In this document: piece by piece, positions 1 to 4,964 of the stretch
Position numbering within the stretch: the first letter of the stretch is position 1
Layout: each line of letters begins with the position of its first letter
NCBI GenBank assembly: GCA_023451115.1
Contig: JAEXFV010000066.1
Location: 1 to 7,070, forward strand
Direction of reading: 5' to 3'
DNA: 7,070 nt
DNA from: Bacillota bacterium
Lineage (GTDB): Bacteria > Bacillota > Clostridia > Christensenellales > CAG-138
Position numbers and translations under genes: made by a program
The notes under the pieces: generated by a model
The model's input: the letters and a program-made list of their open reading frames with translations, nothing else
What the model was told of the DNA's origin: nothing
Databases searched by the model: none

Positions 1-382
1 CTACCGCCCGCATGGGTTGCAGCACCAAAAGGGCTGCGCCCTTCAACGGGGGGACGCAATCTTCCAGAATACGGGACATCAGCGTGCCCCCCATGCCGCA
101 GATGGCCGCGGCCTGCACTTCGCCGGGGCGAATGGGGCCAAACCCATCCCCCAGGCGCAACTCCATACGTGATTCCATGCCGCAAAGGTTCCGCAGCGTT
201 TGCGCGCGTTTTAGCGGCTGTTGCCCAACATCTGTAGCGATGACGTGCTGGCAGAAACCCTGCTGCAATAACGCAATGGAAAGCCGGCCATGGTCGCAAC
301 CGATGTCAGCTACCGTGTGCTGCTGCCCCAGCAAAGCTGCCGCAGCATGCAGTCGGGGCCGTAGGTTTATTCCTCTGGCCAT
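1..382 (-). CDS. trmK: TrmK-family tRNA (adenine-22-N1)-methyltransferase, partial (N-terminal 127 codons)
   Basis: This class I SAM-dependent methyltransferase should methylate N1 of A22 in the D-arm region of tRNA, using SAM, in the cytoplasm. The frame is open from the ATG at 382 to the left edge without a stop, so the C-terminal part is outside the window. Visible motifs: an N-terminal INLRPRLHAAAALL stretch like the family's L-x-x-R-L start; the SAM-binding loop ADIGCDHGRL (residues 25-34); an acidic strand end IATDV (48-52); GDGF (78-81); and the family signature ICGMGGTL (94-101) followed by LQPM (121-124), where the family usually has LQPN. The ATG follows the deoC stop by one base, so it is probably translated by coupling from deoC. 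The family is normally about 230 aa, so just over half is present. Family assignment is by motif recognition and is fairly secure. Confidence 0.86.
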   Translation of the reverse strand, partial: MARGINLRPRLHAAAALLGQQHTVADIGCDHGRLSIALLQQGFCQHVIATDVGQQPLKRAQTLRNLCGMESRMELRLGDGFGPIRPGEVQAAAICGMGGTLMSRILEDCVPPLKGAALLVLQPMRAV

Positions 383-383
383 A

Positions 384-1037
384 TTACCCCTGGACGATCT
401 TGACCCCGGCGCTGGCCCCCAGCCTGGAAGCCCCCGCCTGGATCATAGCCAGCGCGTCCTCACGGGTGCGTACGCCGCCGCTGGCCTTTACGCCCATTTC
501 CGGGCCTACGGTTTTGCGCATCAATGCCACGTCCTCCGGGGTTGCGCCGCCGGTGGAAAAACCGGTGGAGGTTTTTACAAAATCCGCCCCTGCCGCTTTG
601 GCGCATTGGCAGGCTTTGACCTTTTCGTCATCTGTCAGCAGGCAGGTTTCAATGATTACCTTTACTTTTGCCATGGGATGGGCCGCCGCCACTACCGCCT
701 CAATATCCTGCTGTACCAGCGCCCAGTTTCCTTCTTTTGCAGCGCCGATAGGAATGACCATATCCACTTCCTTTGCCCCCGCCGCAACACAGGCGGACGT
801 TTCAAACGCCTTGCTTTGTGTAAGGGTTGCCCCCAGAGGAAAGCCGATCACGCAGCAAGGGGCCACTTCCGTGCCCTGGAGTTGCTGGGCCACAAATGCG
901 ATGTGGCAGGGGTTCACGCAAACGGAAGCAAAGCCGTATTGCTTGGCTTCGTCGCAGATTTTTTTTACCTGCTCGGTGGTAGCATCGGGTTTGAGCAGCG
1001 TGTGGTCAATATACTGGTTGAGTTTTGTCGTTTGCAT
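384..1037 (-). CDS. deoC: Deoxyribose-phosphate aldolase
   Basis: This cytoplasmic TIM-barrel class I aldolase splits 2-deoxyribose-5-phosphate into glyceraldehyde-3-phosphate and acetaldehyde, the last step in using the sugar of deoxynucleosides. The 217-aa product has the usual length. Key residues are in place: the Schiff-base lysine Lys155 in ADFVKTSTGFSTGGAT, the acid/base Asp92 in EVDMVIPIG (most relatives have INIG here), and the proton-relay Lys184 in VKASGGVRT. The N-terminal IDHTLLKPDAT is typical. The start at 1037 is preferred because AGGAGG lies five bases upstream. An in-frame ATG at 1103 would add 22 unlike residues and has no good ribosome binding site. The gene is followed after one base by trmK. 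A terminator separates it from the upstream RelA/SpoT-domain gene, so it needs its own promoter or readthrough. No other deo gene is visible. Confidence 0.96.
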   Translation of the reverse strand: MQTTKLNQYIDHTLLKPDATTEQVKKICDEAKQYGFASVCVNPCHIAFVAQQLQGTEVAPCCVIGFPLGATLTQSKAFETSACVAAGAKEVDMVIPIGAAKEGNWALVQQDIEAVVAAAHPMAKVKVIIETCLLTDDEKVKACQCAKAAGADFVKTSTGFSTGGATPEDVALMRKTVGPEMGVKASGGVRTREDALAMIQAGASRLGASAGVKIVQG

Positions 1038-1203
1038 GATGCCCTCCTGCAACGTATACTTTCTTTTCCCGAAAAACCCGGGGCCTCCTCCAGGCCGCAA
1101 CAAAAACCGCCTTGCGTGCCCTCCGGGAGCCGCTTAGGCCCGGGGGATTTTTACAAAGCGCCGTATTGGCTGCCGCCTATCCTTAGTGTACCGCAACCAG
1201 CGG
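1038..1203 (-). other. GC-rich leader region upstream of deoC, no gene seen
   Basis: These 166 bases lie between the terminator of the RelA/SpoT-domain gene and the deoC start. I find no convincing sigma-A promoter, although one should exist here if the upstream terminator is efficient. A TATACG hexamer just upstream of the deoC ribosome binding site has no matching -35. Two inverted repeats are visible: GGCCT-CCTCC-AGGCC at 1082-1096, and a longer imperfect one around 1123-1144 (CCGG/CCGG arms enclosing GCC/GGC). Read towards deoC, the first hairpin is followed after five bases by only five Ts, so it is at best a weak terminator. Whether these structures act on deoC is unknown. Confidence 0.35.
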
Positions 1204-1228
1204 AAGAAAAAAAGGGGCAAAGCCCCTA
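1204..1228 (-). terminator. Rho-independent terminator of the RelA/SpoT-domain gene
   Basis: Read on the minus strand, the stem AGGGGC / GCCCCT (six pairs with the closing A-T) has a three-base TTT loop and runs straight into seven Ts and then CTT. It starts one base after the stop codon of the 445-aa gene, so it is placed exactly to end that transcript. Deduced from the printed sequence without energy calculation. Confidence 0.82.
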
Positions 1229-2566
1229 TTATCTCACAGCGTTCTGCAGCGCCTGGCGCAGCAGTTGCTCCGTGATGTCAGGCTGGGCCATCTCTTCCGC
1301 CAGCAGAGTGCATGCCTCGGAGATTGCCCCTTCCAGGCTCAGCATAGTGTCCTGATGGAGTATCGTGATTTCCCCATTTTCCACCAACAGGCCCGCCAAC
1401 AGCTCCAGCAACTCTTCCCGGTAGCCCTCGGTACGCTCCTTCCCCCAGGCTCTAAACAGGGGAAGGTATAGGCTGTCGTCCGCAAAGCGTGCCCGGTAAA
1501 GACATAAAAATTCGTTAAAATCTTCCAGGTTATTTCCGGGCTCCAATGCAAATAGCATGCGGAAAAACAGGTTCCAATCATAATCCGTGTTCCATTGCCT
1601 GAGCAGGTGGTTGCCCAGTATGGATACAAAAGGATCGTCGGAGGAAAATACGCCCTCCAGTTCCAGCGCCTCTTCAAAGGAAATCTCTGCGTTGGCAGCC
1701 GCTGCCACCCGGCGGTAAAGCATCATAAACGAATCATTGATCCCCGCCCCCTGGCAATGCTGCAGCATGTAGTGGGAAAGGATGTCGCAGGCGCTGCGCA
1801 GCCGCAGGGAAAACCCCATTTGCTGCTCCATCCTGCGGAAGAACATGTCCGAAATGGTCTTGGCAAGCAACGGCTCCAGCCCATCGTTATGCAGCAATCG
1901 GTCCGGCGTGGTTGGGCGCTGCATCTGGTCAAAAATCAGTTGCAGGTGGTGATCCACCTGCTCCAGGTTGGTATAGGTGGAGTACAAAAGCTTTTTCATA
2001 AAAACGTCTACCAACTGGTAGGAGTTGTTTTTATAAATCAGCTGGTGCTCCACTTCCGCCCAGAACACATGCACCAGGGCTTTGATCTGCACCTCAAAAG
2101 GGGTGCATACGCCGTTTTTATGGTAGCGGCCGTCGATGCGGTAAATATCCAGCCCGTTTTGCTGCCGCTCAGGCTGGGGCGCATCCAGGAAAAAGCGGAT
2201 GTTAGGCTGTTGCGGGGCGCTGTAGCTGCCGTCCTCGTGGCGTTGCTTACAGGCAGCGCAAAGGATGTTGTAAATCGTGCGTTCTTCGCTTAAAAAGCGG
2301 CACTCTGCCCGCAACCCTACCAGGTCGCTCAAATTCGCCAGCAGGTCATAAGCGTTATCATATTTTAAATAGATCCGCTTGCGCAAAATCTTTTCCTGTA
2401 GGCTCAGGCTCCCTTTCACCCGCCCATTTACTCCCAATAGGGCGTCATCCTTCAGGATGCGGGAAAGAAACTCCTGCAATTCATAAGCGCATTCCCGGTA
2501 AAAGTCCCGGCGGCGCTCCAAAATAGCAATGGTGTCTTCAATGAGCTGAAACAGCGGCAGGCGCAT
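1229..2566 (-). CDS. RelA/SpoT nucleotidyltransferase-domain protein (possible alarmone synthetase)
   Basis: The N-terminal part, roughly residues 45-185, resembles the (p)ppGpp synthetase domain: GRVKGSLSLQEKILRK (48-63), NLSDLVGLRAECRF with the presumed Mg-binding Asp81, and FEVQIKALVHVFWAEVEHQLIYK (157-179), carrying Glu158 and the FWA-EH-L-YK signature of small alarmone synthetases. The usual NGYxSxH substrate loop is changed here: residues 137-144 read NGLDIYRI, so the nucleotide-stacking Tyr and the His are absent at the expected sites. There is no HD hydrolase, TGS or ACT domain. Residues 190-445 form a long, probably helical acidic tail that I do not recognise. There are no membrane segments. 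The start at 2566 has a GGGAG site nine bases upstream. The gene has its own strong promoter and terminator and looks monocistronic. It may make or bind guanine alarmones, or be a diverged relative; activity cannot be called. Confidence 0.8.
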   Translation of the reverse strand: MRLPLFQLIEDTIAILERRRDFYRECAYELQEFLSRILKDDALLGVNGRVKGSLSLQEKILRKRIYLKYDNAYDLLANLSDLVGLRAECRFLSEERTIYNILCAACKQRHEDGSYSAPQQPNIRFFLDAPQPERQQNGLDIYRIDGRYHKNGVCTPFEVQIKALVHVFWAEVEHQLIYKNNSYQLVDVFMKKLLYSTYTNLEQVDHHLQLIFDQMQRPTTPDRLLHNDGLEPLLAKTISDMFFRRMEQQMGFSLRLRSACDILSHYMLQHCQGAGINDSFMMLYRRVAAAANAEISFEEALELEGVFSSDDPFVSILGNHLLRQWNTDYDWNLFFRMLFALEPGNNLEDFNEFLCLYRARFADDSLYLPLFRAWGKERTEGYREELLELLAGLLVENGEITILHQDTMLSLEGAISEACTLLAEEMAQPDITEQLLRQALQNAVR

Positions 2567-2587
2567 GGAAACAAACTCCCTTCGGCC

Positions 2588-2603
2588 GGGTGATCAAACA
2601 CCC
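2588..2603 (-). promoter_or_regulatory. Inverted repeat at the transcript start of the RelA/SpoT-domain gene
   Basis: GGGTG and CACCC flank a six-base spacer. This places a perfect five-pair repeat immediately after the predicted transcription start (near 2605) of the minus-strand promoter. It could be an operator or a 5'-end stabilising hairpin. Five pairs alone could be chance. Confidence 0.35.
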
Positions 2604-2611
2604 ACGATTTT

Positions 2612-2640
2612 ATTTTACCTTCCAATGCTTGCGCTGTCAA
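2612..2640 (-). promoter_or_regulatory. Sigma-A promoter for the RelA/SpoT-domain gene
   Basis: On the minus strand a perfect TTGACA -35 (2635-2640) is followed by a 17-base spacer and a TAAAAT -10 (2612-2617), one base off consensus. The predicted start is near 2605, giving a leader of about 40 bases to the ATG at 2566. This is the best promoter match in the window and suggests strong housekeeping-type transcription. Confidence 0.82.
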
Positions 2641-2657
2641 AGAACCACATGTAAACT
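2629..2657 (+). promoter_or_regulatory. Weak candidate promoter for the small ORF and rsmF
   Basis: TTGCGC (2629-2634), a 17-base spacer and TAAACT (2652-2657) give a poor but correctly spaced sigma-A match reading towards the RsmF gene. It overlaps the -35 of the divergent promoter, so the two could interfere. No better plus-strand candidate was seen between 2567 and 2694. Confidence 0.3.
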
Positions 2658-2694
2658 GAATGTGACGATTTGGACAAGCCCCCAGGAGGGCGCC

Positions 2695-2772
2695 ATGACA
2701 AAGCGGCTCAAAGCCTGGCACGTTGATGGAGCCTTCCATGAAATTCCGAAAACGCAATGGTTTCGGAGGTAG
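2695..2772 (+). CDS. Candidate 25-codon leader ORF upstream of rsmF
   Basis: The ATG at 2695 is preceded by AGGAGG with five-base spacing, as good a ribosome binding site as any in the window. It opens a frame of 25 codons (begins MTKRLKAWHVDGAF, ends QWFRR). The TAG stop (2770-2772) falls between the two purine-rich ribosome binding elements of the RsmF gene and 14 bases before its ATG, so a ribosome finishing here would sit on the downstream start. The peptide is basic and rich in aromatic residues, with no signal peptide or known domain that I recognise. It may be a regulatory leader peptide, a small protein or a chance frame; the binding site and the stop position are the only support. 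Confidence 0.4.
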   Translation: MTKRLKAWHVDGAFHEIPKTQWFRR

Positions 2773-2786
2773 GAGAAAACCGTTTT
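2746..2786 (+). promoter_or_regulatory. Hairpins around the rsmF ribosome binding site
   Basis: CCGAAA (2746-2751) and TTTCGG (2761-2766) form a six-pair hairpin ending just before the GGAGGTAGGAG site. Alternatively AAAACG (2749-2754) can pair with CGTTTT (2781-2786), enclosing the whole site. Both use the last third of the small ORF, so ribosomes translating it would remove either structure. This is a paper fold only. Confidence 0.3.
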
Positions 2787-4115
2787 ATGGAATTACCGGC
2801 ACCGTTTTTAGCCCGTATCCGTCGCCAGCTGGGAGAAGATGCGTACGCCTGTTATTTGGCCGCTATGGAGCGGCCGCCCCAACGGGGGCTGCGGGTGAAC
2901 ACGCTGAAAGCTTCCACCCAGGCGTTTGCAGCGATTTGTCCCTGGGAGGTGGTTCCTTCCCCCACTGCTGCGGAGGGTTTTTTGCTGATGGAGCCAGGCG
3001 AGCAGCTGGGCCTGCACCCCCTGCACCGGGCAGGGCTGTTTTATCTGCAGGAGCCTTCCGCCATGGCTGCTGTTGCATTGCTGGATCCACAGCCCGGCAT
3101 GTGTGTGCTGGACCTGTGCGCGGCTCCGGGCGGGAAGGCAGGGCAGATTGCGTCCCGCCTTCAGGGACAGGGGGTGCTGGTAGCCAATGAAGTGATACCA
3201 GGCCGGGCCCAAACCCTTTGCCGTACCTTGGAACGGCTGGGCGTGCGCAACAGCATGGTAACCTGCATGAATCCCGAGGCGTTGTGCGGGGCTTTGGCAG
3301 GCTGGTTTGACGCGGCACTGGTGGACGCGCCCTGCAGCGGGGAAGGAATGTTTCGCAAGGATCCGGAAGCTATCCGGGAATGGTCTCCAGCCCATGTGGA
3401 GGCCTGCGCGCTGCGGCAAGCCAACATTTTGGATAGCGCCGCCAGGGCGCTCAAGCCGGGCGGACGGTTGTTGTACTCCACCTGTACGTTTTCTCCCCAG
3501 GAGGATGAAGAGGCGGTGGAAGCGTTTCTCAAGCGGCAGCAGGGGGCATTTTTTCTGTTGCAATCCCATAGGCTGTGGCCCCATACCGGCCCTGGCGAAG
3601 GGCATTTTATGGCATTGCTGGAGAAACGCAGCGCTGGCGGCCTGTTGACCCGCCCGGCGGCATTGCCCCGCAAGGCTCCTCAAAAGGGCAAAACAAAAGG
3701 GGCTCCGCTGGCCCCGTGGCATGATTTTGTATCGGAATATATGGTGCAGCCGCCCCAAGGGGAACCCTGCGTCTTGCCGGATGGCCGCCTGATGCTGCTG
3801 CCGCCCGGCCTGCCATCCTGTTGGGAAACCCTGCGGCTGTGCAGCTGCGGCGTGCAGGCAGGGGAGATGAAAAATGGCCGCTTTACCCCGGCGCACAGCT
3901 TGTTTATGGCGTACCCGGGCAGCGTTTTTTCCAACAGCGTCTCCCTTTCCCCGGAGGAAATCAAAGAATATTTCCTGGGAAATACCCTGCCCGTTCCCCA
4001 AAGTTTGCGCGGTTGGTGCGCCGTGCTGCCCCAAGGGGTGGATTGGCCGGCAGGGTATGGCAAGGCGGTGGCGGGCACGCTGAAGAACCATTTGCCCAAA
4101 GGGCTGCGGGGATAG
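2787..4115 (+). CDS. rsmF: RsmF/NSUN-type RNA m5C methyltransferase
   Basis: This cytoplasmic SAM-dependent enzyme should methylate C5 of a cytosine in RNA, most likely 16S rRNA as RsmF (YebU) does, though the exact target cannot be read from sequence. In the 442-aa product the order is: an N-terminal RNA-binding part with RGLRVNTLK (33-41); the SAM loop LDLCAAPGGK (108-117); DAPCSGEGMFRK (180-191) with Cys183, which helps product release; and STCTFSP (231-237) with the catalytic Cys233. An RsmF-like C-terminal extension follows from about 260 to the end (FVSEYM, GHFMALLEK, PAHSLFMAY). Length fits the RsmF group. The start at 2787 is preferred over the ATG at 2757 because AGGAG (2771-2775) lies eleven bases upstream and MELPAPFLARIRRQLG is a typical start. 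Some Bacillota relatives carry only generic NOP2/sun-family names. Confidence 0.93.
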   Translation: MELPAPFLARIRRQLGEDAYACYLAAMERPPQRGLRVNTLKASTQAFAAICPWEVVPSPTAAEGFLLMEPGEQLGLHPLHRAGLFYLQEPSAMAAVALLDPQPGMCVLDLCAAPGGKAGQIASRLQGQGVLVANEVIPGRAQTLCRTLERLGVRNSMVTCMNPEALCGALAGWFDAALVDAPCSGEGMFRKDPEAIREWSPAHVEACALRQANILDSAARALKPGGRLLYSTCTFSPQEDEEAVEAFLKRQQGAFFLLQSHRLWPHTGPGEGHFMALLEKRSAGGLLTRPAALPRKAPQKGKTKGAPLAPWHDFVSEYMVQPPQGEPCVLPDGRLMLLPPGLPSCWETLRLCSCGVQAGEMKNGRFTPAHSLFMAYPGSVFSNSVSLSPEEIKEYFLGNTLPVPQSLRGWCAVLPQGVDWPAGYGKAVAGTLKNHLPKGLRG

Positions 4116-4132
4116 GGGAAAGGCGGTTTCCC
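4116..4132 (+). terminator. Hairpin directly after the rsmF stop, no U-tract
   Basis: GGGAAA and TTTCCC form a perfect six-pair stem with a five-base GGCGG loop, starting on the base after the stop codon. Neither strand has a T-run next to it, so it is not a standard intrinsic terminator. It may protect the 3' end of the mRNA or help separate the converging rsmF and acetyltransferase transcripts. The remaining bases to 4176 hold nothing recognisable. Confidence 0.3.
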
Positions 4133-4176
4133 TGAGATCGTGAGAACTTCGCCGTTCCAACCCATCGCCATCGCCT

Positions 4177-4632
4177 TTATTCTTCGTGTTTACACAGGCT
4201 GTCCCAAATGATTTCGCCCTTTTTTACCTGAAACAGGGTACGGCCGGTTTCATCCCCTTTCCCCTGGCTGGAGAAGCCGAAACCCTGGTAATAGGCTTCC
4301 ATGCCTGCAGGAACCAGCGCGGTAATCCAGGGCTGTTCCAACTGTTCCGCTTTATACAGCAGCAGGCGGGTGCAAAGGTCGCCGTAATGAACGCCGCGCT
4401 TGTGGGCAAGCACACAAATGCTGTCAATCCGGGTGCTGCCTTCCAGTGGGAATATCCGTGCGCTGGCTACCGGTACACCGCTTTCGCGCACCAGCAAATG
4501 TGCCGCTATGCCGTCATACCAGTCAAAGGCCACGTCCTCCGGCCATCCGCATTCCTGCTGCAGCACTTCCTTGCGCAGCGTGAGGCAAGGGGCCGCATCC
4601 AACGAACCAAACATCCAATGGGTGGTAAACAT
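4177..4632 (-). CDS. GNAT-family N-acetyltransferase
   Basis: A 151-aa single-domain protein of the acetyl-CoA-dependent GNAT fold, cytoplasmic, substrate unknown. Support comes from LTLRKEVLQQECGW near the N terminus (18-30), the substrate-side strand GVPVASARIFP (52-62), the acetyl-CoA strand and loop ICVLAHKRGVHYGDLCTRLLLYKA (72-95), and the closing AYYQGFGF (113-120), which matches the family's xFYxxxGF ending. The loop reads RGVHYG rather than the common RGxGxG, so one glycine is replaced by His, a change tolerated in some GNATs. The layout is closest to ElaA/YjcF-type proteins. The start at 4632 is chosen because AAGGAG precedes it by eleven bases; an in-frame ATG at 4707 would pass through that site. 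The gene converges on rsmF and diverges from ssnA. Confidence 0.86.
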   Translation of the reverse strand: MFTTHWMFGSLDAAPCLTLRKEVLQQECGWPEDVAFDWYDGIAAHLLVRESGVPVASARIFPLEGSTRIDSICVLAHKRGVHYGDLCTRLLLYKAEQLEQPWITALVPAGMEAYYQGFGFSSQGKGDETGRTLFQVKKGEIIWDSLCKHEE

Positions 4633-4652
4633 GGTGTCTTTTTCTCCTTCCC

Positions 4653-4683
4653 GCCCAATCCTTTGGGCTTGGGGGATTTGGGC
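4653..4683 (-). promoter_or_regulatory. Hairpin in the 5' leader of the acetyltransferase mRNA
   Basis: On the minus strand GCCCAA(A)TCC pairs with GGATTGGGC, giving nine pairs with one bulged A and a twelve-base loop. It ends three bases before the AAGGAG site (4644-4649), so it could modulate ribosome access. There is no T-run, so it is not a terminator. The predicted leader is about 130 bases, unusually long for such a gene. Confidence 0.35.
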
Positions 4684-4727
4684 AAGGTATTGTGTCAAAT
4701 ACTGCACTGTGGTTGGGAAAATCGAAA

Positions 4728-4748
4728 CAAGGACAATATTCCTCCTTG
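4728..4748. promoter_or_regulatory. Inverted repeat, candidate operator next to the ssnA promoter
   Basis: CAAGGA and TCCTTG are perfect six-base arms around a nine-base AT-rich spacer. The right arm overlaps the -35 of the ssnA promoter (4746-4751), where a bound regulator would block or recruit polymerase. No bound protein can be named. Arms this short could be chance. Confidence 0.3.
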
Positions 4749-4775
4749 CATCAATTTATCGCCTTATGCTATAAT
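4746..4775 (+). promoter_or_regulatory. Extended -10 promoter of ssnA
   Basis: A perfect TATAAT (4770-4775) preceded by TGC makes an extended -10 element. An 18-base spacer separates it from a weak -35, TTGCAT (4746-4751). Transcription should start near 4782, giving a leader of about 183 bases before the ssnA ATG. A second TATAAT at 4790-4795 has no -35 at the right distance. Confidence 0.72.
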
Positions 4776-4800
4776 ACCATCAAACAACGTATAATGACAA
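4771..4800 (-). promoter_or_regulatory. Divergent promoter for the acetyltransferase gene
   Basis: On the minus strand TTGTCA (4795-4800, one mismatch), an 18-base spacer and TATTAT (4771-4776, one mismatch) form a good sigma-A match reading towards the acetyltransferase gene. The -10 shares five bases with the -10 of the ssnA promoter, so only one polymerase can occupy the site at a time. The predicted start is near 4764. Confidence 0.55.
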
Positions 4801-4964
4801 ATCAATCATTGACTGATAGCTGCAAGGAAGTGCTGTGCGCACGGGCTGTAACTATCACTCAAGCGCCCCATGGGCAGATGTTGAGTGTTTTCCATAGCAA
4901 TATGGGCGACGCTTTTTTTTATTATAACGGGAGAATATTCATCAATCATAAGGAGGAATCCCAC
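4782..4964 (+). ncRNA. Structured ssnA leader RNA, candidate riboswitch or attenuator
   Basis: The leader from the predicted start to the ssnA ATG can form, in order: a small hairpin AATGA/TCATT (4793-4810); stem-loop A, closed by TGATAG/CTATCA (4814-4819 with 4852-4857) and containing GTGC/GCAC (4830-4842) with purine-rich internal loops; and stem-loop B, CACTCAA/TTGAGTG (4856-4862 with 4881-4887) topped by GCCC-CAT-GGGC (4865-4875). A and B are adjacent, sharing two bases, and could stack. The 3' arm of B overlaps the 5' base of the terminator at 4884-4920, so B acts as an antiterminator: A plus B folded means ssnA on. This suits induction of a catabolic gene by a ligand or protein. I recognise no known riboswitch class. 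The structures are by eye and unscored. Confidence 0.6.
4884..4920 (+). terminator. Intrinsic terminator in the ssnA leader
   Basis: The strand pairs 4884-4896 with 4901-4913: thirteen positions, including three G-U pairs and one mismatch (4890/4907), with the top stem CCATA/TATGG capped by a GCAA tetraloop. It runs directly into eight Ts (4913-4920). It sits 29 bases before the ssnA ribosome binding site and after no complete gene, so it is a conditional leader terminator rather than an end-of-gene one. A second possible pairing, AAGCG (4861-4865) with CGCTT (4910-4914) plus CCCAT with ATGGG, would serve the same T-run. Confidence 0.7.

Noticed and set aside
1038..1103. Longer deoC start at 1103
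   Set aside because: The 22 added residues are Gly/Pro/Arg-rich and unlike the family, and the ATG at 1037 has AGGAGG at five-base spacing.
12..1355. A 447-codon open frame on the plus strand across trmK and deoC
   Set aside because: It lies antisense to two genes with complete family motifs, its product is low-complexity and Cys/Pro/Arg-rich with no domain, and it lacks a good ribosome binding site. It is an effect of GC-rich codon use on the other strand.
2808..4160. A 450-codon minus-strand frame opposite the RsmF gene
   Set aside because: It is antisense to a methyltransferase with all catalytic motifs; the product is His/Gln/Pro-rich with no recognisable fold.
4788..4860. Possible purine riboswitch, because CGTATAAT resembles its 5' end
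   Set aside because: The conserved TTTCTACC junction, the two kissing hairpin loops and the closing P1 partner are absent, so the similarity is limited to a TATAAT-like string.
4692..4964. Upstream extension of the SsnA frame by 91 codons
   Set aside because: The extension crosses the promoter and terminator and has no ribosome binding site at its ATG, while the ATG at 4965 has AAGGAGG and gives the family length.
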